Assembly (NCBI RefSeq): GCF_000003815.2
Contig: NC_049989.1
Location: 15,690,883 to 15,754,882, forward strand
Direction: 5' to 3'
Length of the DNA: 64,000 nucleotides
Origin: Branchiostoma floridae
Taxonomy: Eukaryota > Chordata > Leptocardii > Amphioxiformes > Branchiostomatidae
Below the pieces are notes generated by a model that was not told the origin of the DNA, did not search any database, and was given only the letters and a program-made list of their open reading frames with translations. Below, piece after piece: positions 58,701 through 64,000 of this stretch. Position numbers and translations under genes: made by a program. How positions within the stretch are numbered: the stretch's first letter is position 1; each line of letters begins with the position of its first letter.

Positions 58701-61376
58701 CATTCTACTTCTTTAGTGGATCATGATTGTATGTACATGTAATTGTACATAATGCAGGGCTCGAAATACCACCTGTATATGCAGTTTAGTGCGGGTAGAA
58801 TTAGAGCTGTGCAGGTATTTCTGGTGTCTACCTGCACCCAACCTGCACTGGTCCATGTACTGGGTTTTATACATAAATGTCATATGATGTAGGTGTACAT
58901 GTATGTGGATTGTTATTAGCTGCATGGACTGTTACCACCTATAAAGTGTAGAAGAAAAAAAAAGCAATGGTTCCTTAACAATTTTTTAATTAGTATGATC
59001 CATATCTTATAAATTCAGAGTGGTGCAGGTAAAATTTGTCTGGTGCAGGTAAATTTCAGTGTTACCTGCACCAGTGTAGGTATGCAGAAAAAAGTATTTC
59101 GAGCCCTGTGATGTTTGGGATGGCCACTTGACTGCGAATTCAAAACCGACGTAAACATAATTACAGTATGTGACAAACTCAGAACCACCAAAAACATTCC
59201 ATTTTTCCACTACCACAAACTAAAATGTACACTTGTATTTTACAATAAACTATGAAATATCTTTAAGTTCTTTTAATTTAAGTTAGTGATATTGATAAGT
59301 TTTTATCAGTACATGATGGTATGTCTTAGGAATCAGGGCTCAAAATTCATTTTTGGGATTAAGTGCACTGGTGCACCCAGCTTAAAAAATTGTATGACCA
59401 AAAAAAAAAAAATTTGGGTGCACCACTTATATTCAATTAATAACCTAACAATAAAACTTAGTTAAGTTAGTTACAAATTATCAAATTCTTAAACACGTAC
59501 CATAACAGACATTTTTATTATCTTTCTAACACTTAGATGTCAAGAATATGATGTATACTAGTATACTTTGATATCTTTACATACATAAATACAAGAAAAT
59601 ATTTGGGTGCACCCTGTGCACCCACAGAAAAGAATTGGGTGCACAGCTCCAATTTTGGGTGCACCTGGGTGCACATGCACCCAGTATTTCGAGTCCTGTA
59701 GGAATTTTCTTTTTTAGTTTTCCTTTAACTAAAATTTAACTATTAAACATCATAAGAGAATCTGACCCAGAAGACACAGAATAAGGACAATACCTCTCAT
59801 CTTCCTCATGAAGTCCATGTCCTGATGGCTGTAACTGATCATCACATCCTGCCCAAACTCTGAGGAACTGTCCAGTCTACTCAAGGCCTTCTGTCCACCT
59901 GGATTTAGAAATTTTAAAAATACACTTATAGCTTCACACCTAGAAAGGTAATTACTACAGCGTCTGAACAGTTGACCAATGTCCCATCCTTAAAAGCCCA
60001 CGTCACAAATCAAGAACTGAGATCAGTCGACGTGTCGGGCTCCTACATCTTTAGCCAAAATGATCTGGCGACTACTAGCCTAAGGCCTTTGGGCAATTTT
60101 TAGCAACTCATCCATTGGGATCTGTGTTCACCACAAAAGCAAAAACATTCCACACAATATTGCCGACAAAATTTTGGGAATTCTTGTCTAATGGACACAC
60201 ACTATATCATTAGGCTCGCCCCTGAGGCGTCGCCAAAAAAAGACAATAACTCAAACTTTCCTGGATCAAACACTGAACTCAGTCCAATTTGTGATGGGGG
60301 AGATTTTCCGCAAAAAAATAAGGGCGATGCTCTGGCGATTTTGAAATTTGGCAAGCTCCAGCCGATCTAAAAATTTGGCTGACATTTGTTCATTGTTACG
60401 TACGAAGATAAATGTGATTCTTTCCAATAGTATGCATGTTGTGTGAGCAATACTGTGAGCCGGGATTCACACTCATGTCTTCTTGGTCCATAGACAGGAC
60501 CATAATACACGCCAAACAGCAATTACTCAAGCAGCTGGATATGATTTTGGAAATCATGCGGCCAAACTCATGAGTAATTGCTATTTGGAGTATAACTATA
60601 AACAATGAGTATCTAAAGTAATATAAAGTAGGTGGTTGACCTTTTTTTGCTGTGTCAGCCTCTTTCTTTTCATTTTGGTTGTTCTGTACCGCCTGACGTC
60701 GCGGGCGGGGAGGTACATGTTGACTTTTGGCCACTAGCTTCTCGTTCTCGTTGTTCTGTACTGCCTGACGTCGCGGACGGGGGGGTACGCGTCGACTTCC
60801 GCCCTCTAGCTTCTCGTTTTCGTTGTTCTGTACCGCCTGAGGTCTAAGCATCACAAGCTGTCTCTCATTCTCGTTGTTCTGTACCGCCTGAATTGGCATC
60901 ATAGGTGGTAAACCCTCCTGTCTCTCATTCTCGTTGTTCTGTACCGCCTGAAGTGGCAAAAAACCCTCCTGTATCTCATTCTCATTGTTCTGTACCGCCT
61001 GAAGTGGCATCATAGGTGGTAAACCCTCCTGTCTCTCATTCTCATCACTGCTGATGGATATCGACGAGCCCCTACTACCACTGAGGTTATGGGCCGTGAG
61101 TGAGTGAGTGATCTCATTCTCGTTGTTCTGTACCGCCTGAAGTGGCAAAAAACCCTCCTGTATCTCATTCTCATTGTTCTGTACCGCCTGAAGTGGCAAA
61201 AAACCCTCCTGTATCTCATTCTCATTGTTCTGTACCGCCTGAAGCGGCATCATAGGTGGTAAACCCTCCAGCTTTTCATTCTGGTTATTCTGCACAGCCT
61301 GAGGTCGTACTAGCTCCCGAGGTTGGTCGTCTAGGGAGGGAGGGCGTGACTTCTGAGTGCTCGATGCGGATCCCAT
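46763..61376 (-). CDS. TIR-HEAT protein with N-terminal QAVQNN repeats
   Basis: Eleven exons: 61376-60641, 59898-59794, 58636-58533, 57532-57387, 54724-54603, 53985-53835, 53370-53222, 52371-52240, 50842-50710, 47678-47571, 46916-46763 (2040 nt, 679 residues). All are GT-AG and in phase. The start MGSASS is a myristoylation-type motif, suggesting membrane anchoring. Residues about 25-240 hold ten QAVQNN(E/Q)NE units. The TIR domain spans about 262-375: VMISYSHQD, GISVWVDEQGLGAGVDF and LLSPNSVTSKYCKDELALAY. Glu334 in SxxCxxE is the position of the catalytic Glu in NAD-cleaving TIRs. A linker follows (EWVDFSDRD, VPWSKFIEAF), then HEAT repeats at about 535-670 (AVVDALLDLLNDTDPNVRAVAAVTLAKSG, then two more). 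SARM1 has the opposite order, repeats first and TIR last. NADase activity and membrane location are inferred. Weak points are the GTCAAC donor of exon 1 and the GTTTGT donor of exon 5. Confidence 0.88.
47206..47454. mobile_element. hAT-like MITE with 8-bp duplication
   Basis: Termini CAGGGTTGTAGCCAG and CTGACTACAACCCTG are flanked by CTTTACAG at 47198-47205 and again at 47455-47462, a perfect 8-bp target duplication as made by hAT transposases. It lies in the last intron of the TIR-HEAT gene. Confidence 0.9.
47767..48118. mobile_element. CAGGGCTCGAAAT-type MITE, copy 1
   Basis: Inverted termini CAGGGCTCGAAAT and ATTTCGAGCCCTG enclose GGTGCACC-rich ends. ACATG flanks both sides. The copy at 59334-59698 is nearly identical along its length, including the middle (ATGATGTATACTAGTATACT). 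Confidence 0.85.
48179..48397. mobile_element. TACTGTAAATGCA-type MITE
   Basis: TACTGTAAATGCATTTAAG at the left and TTTACAGTA at the right, with GCGGT/ACCGC words inside. Same family as 23530-23741. Confidence 0.8.
48541..49730. mobile_element. 1190-bp element, 29-bp perfect inverted termini
   Basis: The 29 bases at 48541-48569 (CAAGGAGCTTTTATCAGG at the start) are exactly inverted at 49702-49730. GTGTAGG flanks both ends (48534-48540 and 49731-49737). The interior has no recognisable transposase, and its open frames are short and overlap on both strands. It is GC-richer than the introns around it, especially at 49400-49690. It sits in an intron of the TIR-HEAT gene. Confidence 0.9.
50480..50705. 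mobile_element. GTTCACC-type MITE touching a splice donor
   Basis: Left end AACGCTAGTATACCTTTATC, right end inverted GAACTAGCTT. It contains an inverted CAAGTCGAC pair. The right end lies 4 bp inside the intron from the donor of the TIR-HEAT exon 50842-50710. Confidence 0.8.
51103..51500. mobile_element. GTTCACC-type MITE with nested insertion
   Basis: The outer left end (AAGTTCACCTTTATCC...GTAACCTATATCTGTTGT) is separated from the rest of the same element (resuming near 51335 and ending AACTAGCGTTA at 51500) by another MITE at 51146-51330. The outer element is therefore the older insertion. Confidence 0.8.
51146..51330. mobile_element. TACTGTAAATGCA-type MITE, nested
   Basis: Starts TACTGTAAATGCATTTAAG and ends TTTCTGCATTTACA. 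Same family as 23530-23741 and 48179-48397. Inserted in the left part of the GTTCACC-type element. Confidence 0.8.
51658..51831. mobile_element. TACTGTAAATGCA-type MITE, second nested copy
   Basis: TACTGTAAATGCAGAAACTT at the left, a decayed AACTTAAATGCA right end. It splits an element of the TTCACACTTG type: ATGTCAATA lies before it and TATGCAACTCAT after it, whereas these are contiguous at 44816-44830. Confidence 0.7.
52446..52836. mobile_element. MITE, TAGCCTGGGTACC termini
   Basis: TAGCCTGGGTACCATCCG and its near-complement CCGGCTGGTACCCAGGCTA bound about 390 bp in an intron of the TIR-HEAT gene. Similar termini are seen at 39987-40119. Confidence 0.7.
52888..53160 (+). repeat. interspersed repeat, mate of 9222-9460
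   Basis: Same order of words as the repeat at 9222-9460, including ACTGCTGCAGAAC and CAGAGAGTAAGTGG, in an intron of the TIR-HEAT gene. The middle contains an extra segment of about 35 bp. Confidence 0.6.
54577..54602. repeat. (CAAA)n run abutting a splice donor
   Basis: CAAACAAACAAAC directly follows (in minus-strand sense) exon 54724-54603, so the donor reads GTTTGTTTG and is part of the microsatellite. Confidence 0.85.
54764..55387. mobile_element. GTTCACC-type MITE, split by a Harbinger-like MITE
   Basis: Left end ATTAACCTTTATCTGCAGGG, then the nested element at 54796-55157, then the outer element resumes with AACCTTTGAAAAACAGGG and ends GATAAAGGTGAACTCGC. Confidence 0.75.
54796..55157. 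mobile_element. Harbinger-like MITE, 362 bp, TAA duplication
   Basis: Inverted ends of about 34 bp beginning GGCCACACCAATTAAATTTC, flanked by TAA on both sides (54793-54795 and 55158-55160). The interior is A/T-rich and non-coding. Confidence 0.9.
55700..56277 (-). mobile_element. internally deleted mariner element
   Basis: Inverted termini start CGAGGGGCGTTCAATAAG and agree over about 31 bp with one mismatch. TA flanks both ends. On the minus strand at 56115-55870 lies a mariner transposase N-terminus with its paired helix-turn-helix (CRAVIRFLYLKGRKPKKTF ... DLVKRWHRESKHGRKSVE). In another frame at about 55860-55790 is the transposase C-terminal end (VFYKNGVQSCIKRWKKCI). The catalytic middle is deleted, so the element cannot move on its own. 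Total length is 578 bp against about 1.3 kb for intact relatives. Confidence 0.93.
56287..56427. repeat. two-unit tandem duplication of about 70 bp
   Basis: GTCAGCACTACTTTC...CACTGATATGTTTTAACCC occurs twice in direct succession with few differences. Confidence 0.85.
58051..58388. mobile_element. MITE, AAGCTAAGGGCACAACCC termini
   Basis: GCTAAGGGCACAACCCGCC at the left is inverted as GGTGGGTTGTGCCCTCAGC at the right. The interior is GC-rich and non-coding, in an intron of the TIR-HEAT gene. Confidence 0.8.
58755..59108. mobile_element. CAGGGCTCGAAAT-type MITE, divergent member
   Basis: Same termini as 47767-48118 but a different inner repeat (GGTGCAGGTA/TACCTGCACC instead of GGTGCACC). Confidence 0.75.
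59334..59698. mobile_element. CAGGGCTCGAAAT-type MITE, copy 2
   Basis: Near-identical to 47767-48118. TAGGAAT flanks both ends (59327-59333 and 59699-59705). Confidence 0.85.
60660..61305 (-). repeat. coding minisatellite in TIR-HEAT exon 1
   Basis: Ten copies of a unit coding QAVQNN(E/Q)NE, with spacers of three kinds (IQEGFLPL, xEGLPPMMP, and a basic VPPRPRR type). The DNA GTTCTGTACCGCCTGA recurs nearly unchanged, so units have been copied recently. Confidence 0.9.
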
Positions 61377-61782
61377 TGTAGTGTTTACACGCAGCAATAG
61401 GTATCCCTTCAATCAAGGCACTTTATCCTGCAATGGATGGACACAAGTTCAGATTTTGCTCACGGAGAAATGTTTAGATTTCAGTCTATTTCACTCCACT
61501 TTACTTATCTAACTGGTAACATACACTTACACTATAATCCAGCCTTGTTCGCTTTGGTCCGTTGTCGAAGGTCGCTACCACGCCCTGTCGGCCAATCTGT
61601 GAGCCCAGTTCGTTTAAGCGCAATTCAGGGTTTTACGGTGTTGGTTTCAATAACAGGGCTCACAATTGCAAAGAGAGATGACTCAAAAGGCCAGCTAAAA
61701 AGACAGCCTGCCAGAAACAAACCTAAATTTTGTATGCTCTAAGTAGGCTGGGCCTGACCAAACAACTCCAAGCCGAATAGTG

Positions 61783-61893
61783 GAGAATGGTGACAAGGCT
61801 ACTGGGGGGTATGTAAATAAAGACCTGGCCTGGTCTGTATGCTTTACAAGCTATTTAATTTTTGATTCAGTGTTAATCATAGCTGGCCCACGA
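61783..61893. repeat. interspersed repeat, mate of 63090-63237
   Basis: GAATGGTGAC-AGGCTACTGGGGGG near the start and ATCATAGCTG-CCCAC at the end are shared in the same order with 63090-63237. AGGCCAGCTAAAAAGACAGCC occurs twice nearby, at about 61690 and 61905. Confidence 0.6.
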
Positions 61894-61934
61894 AAATTTG
61901 ATTAGGCCAGCTAAAAAGACAGCCAGTGAGAAAC

Positions 61935-62600
61935 ATAATGAAATCTTTATTGACACGACAAAAGTGCAACGACTTTTGTAAGGTCTATAACAACTAAACA
62001 GACATATACAAATATCTATAGGTATGAATAAGTCAACATATTGGGTCTAGCATGTCATTTACAGTATTGGTTCTACGGTATAAACATTAGTGGATATATT
62101 TGTCTACTTGTACACAGTAAGGGTTATCGCCTCCCAGAATATAGTTGAATTTATCTTTCGAACAGAGAGTAGCAAATTCTTTAGATTACGCGGAAAGAAA
62201 ACTTGTGAACAGCTCTGTGCGTTTGTCATTTTATCCGATAATATATCGTGAACAATCCATAACAAAGTGACGTTTGTCTTCGATCCCATTTGGGCAGAAT
62301 GGCCAAAACTCTGGTTACGGGGAATTCTAGTATATCTTCCGGCTTCTATATTTAGTTTTTTAGATTTTTATCTTTGTGATTGCTCTATAAAGTTCAAAAC
62401 TGTGTACATTCGAAATATACTTTTTTTGTTCGTATCTTTCCTTTAGTGTAGAATAAATAAAAATGGAAAGTTTTGAGTTATTTTGGATAGAAGAATGCCA
62501 TTCTTGTACGTACATGTATATATCCTGTAAACGGAGTCGTAATTGGTCGGTTTGTATATTATCAACATGATACAACCTTGGGTTTGTAACCATACATGCC
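61935..62600 (-). mobile_element. LINE 3' end, copy 3 (longest)
   Basis: Minus-strand relative of 40735-41094, ending at AATCTTTATTG. Further upstream it holds broken coding text, FCPNGIEDKRHFVMDCSRY, near 62240-62300, a zinc-finger-like end of a non-LTR reverse transcriptase, and RVNKDF at the very end. Confidence 0.75.
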
Positions 62601-64000
62601 CCAAACCATTATAGTAAAGAATGTCAGTTACATGATTCGCCTAATCATATTCACTTGAAAGTAAAACATTGTATGTTTCACGGAGTAACAAACCTATTAC
62701 TGAGTATTAGTAGACTGGGCCCACAACAGGCTTTTAGCTAGGATTTTATCATAAGGTGTCCAAATTTCTTGCTATTAGGCGAATGCTGCAGGTGCGAGTA
62801 TTGTAGGGGGTCTGGGGACATCCTCACTCTGATAATTTTGAAATTTACAACTCTTTGAAACACCATTTCCCACATTTTGAGGTGCAAATTTGGGGGAATG
62901 AAGCAAATTTACTGTCAGACAGGCCACATGTGACCTGTAGCATCCTTGGTCAATCAGAATTTCATGCTTGTCAGAGGATGTGCTCCCCAGTGTAAGGGTG
63001 TACAATTTCATTTATTTTTTTAACAGGGCGTACAATGTACGCCTGTACGCCTGCCTGGCCCACAACCCTAAGCCTACCAGTACTACTAGTGGGGAATGGT
63101 GACCAGGCTACTGGGGGGCTTGACCTTTGATTAACTTAAGACTATTATAATAAAGAGGGTCTGCATGGCCTTTTCCATTAAGCGTTATGAGCTATATATT
63201 GATTCACTCAATTACTGTTTATCATAGCTGACCCACTCTAGACCCGTGGAGGAAAATATCAGATGACCCTCGGACATCATATTCCTGAACACCCTGGGTT
63301 CAAGACCATTAGGACCATATCTCATAAATCACAAAGTTTTGACACAAAAGTTCCACTGCTACATGTAACGCTCGTTCACCTTTATCCGCGGGGTGACCTA
63401 CCGGTATCTCCGTTGTTTTTACAAATAGAGTATTTAGGGATATCAAGTCGGCGGACGCTGGTCTCAAATTGCGATATTCTGAAAATATTGCAGCTTGAAA
63501 CTACTGTTCATCGACTTGATATACCTAAATTCCCTGGTTTGGAAACAATGGATATAGGTTATCCCATGGATAAAGGGGAATTAGTAAGTTTGGTGATGGA
63601 GTCTTGCAGTTGTAATGTGTTGGGAAGCTTCCGAATTTACCGTTTCAAAAGCATCATTGTAGGCCTTTCTGAATTTACCCTGTAAAGCGTAACCAGCACT
63701 TCTAAATTTAACCTCCTTGATTTACCATTTGTAACAGTGGGGTTCAAGCACTGCCAAACCGACCAATGGCTCTGGGGCTTTTGGCATAGTGGTTTGTGTT
63801 GCTGGGTTTGTGGTATGGCAGCTGGGAATCGGCACAGGTTGGAATCCCAGGAGCCAAGATATTGATACTGTCTGTTTCGACTCGCCTCTTTCACGGCAAT
63901 TAATGCCAGGATCCCCCCATGCATGCCCTCATTCTAAATGCATGAATAGGTCGTGAGCAGTGTTTCCCTGGGCATATTGATAAATTCTGAAGCATAAAGC
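62601..64000. other. repeat-rich region without a supported gene
   Basis: Contains the mate repeat at 63090-63237 and a GTTCACC-type MITE at 63367-63587. The open frames at 63263-63685 and 63637-63924 run through or beside that MITE and show no domain. Confidence 0.5.
63367..63587. mobile_element. MITE, GTTCACCTTTATCCGCGG family
   Basis: Starts AACGCTCGTTCACCTTTATC, contains the inverted TATCAAGTCGGCG / CGACTTGATA pair and ends GATAAAGGGGAATTAG. Confidence 0.8.

Overview
The window looks like a chordate-type invertebrate genome, most probably an amphioxus (Branchiostoma). This is an inference: genes have short GT-AG introns, repeats are dense and mostly short DNA transposons, and the gene content (LRR-Ig receptor, TIR-HEAT protein, DUF294 nucleotidyltransferase-TPR protein, bacterial-type patatin) fits the expanded innate-immune repertoire of amphioxus. 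Nothing here is prokaryotic. Two 100-N assembly gaps are present (8864-8963 and 43761-43860). Gene models were spliced by hand, with exon phase checked at every junction.

Left part (1-21.5 kb). Three direct copies of one three-exon gene lie on the + strand (A 370-2930, B 5643-8316, C 18528-20892). Each has the same 5' flank, a conserved N-terminus, a variable array of about 24-residue RTRSL repeats (4, 5 and 3 units) and a conserved C-terminal PDZ-like domain. Copy B carries a one-base frameshift. Between B and C, on the minus strand, is a DUF294 nucleotidyltransferase gene with a long TPR array (16179-9904). Its third exon is broken by in-frame stops, and its second intron holds a 5'-truncated LINE inserted 21 bp from the splice acceptor.

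Middle (21.7-39.5 kb). A 12-exon patatin-like phospholipase gene (28669-21732, minus) is followed by a small proline/glycine-rich gene on the + strand ending in a CxxC...CxxC motif (30022-33091) and a three-exon LRR-Ig transmembrane receptor gene (39506-35651, minus).

The stretch from 39.6 to 46.7 kb has no gene I can support. It holds tRNA-derived SINEs, LINE 3' ends, a TTAA-flanked foldback element containing the second gap, and a 5S rRNA-like fragment.

Right part (46.8-61.4 kb). An 11-exon minus-strand gene (61376-46763) encodes a 679-residue protein: an N-terminal myristoylation-type signal, ten QAVQNN repeats, a TIR domain keeping the SxxC/E catalytic-type motif, a linker and C-terminal HEAT repeats. 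Its introns contain many MITEs, some nested, and an internally deleted mariner. From 61.4 kb to the end I see only repeats.

Taken together, the window holds a TIR protein, a receptor with LRR and Ig domains, a nucleotidyltransferase-like protein and a patatin phospholipase, all plausible parts of innate immune or cell-death signalling. Physical linkage in an animal genome does not by itself imply joint function.
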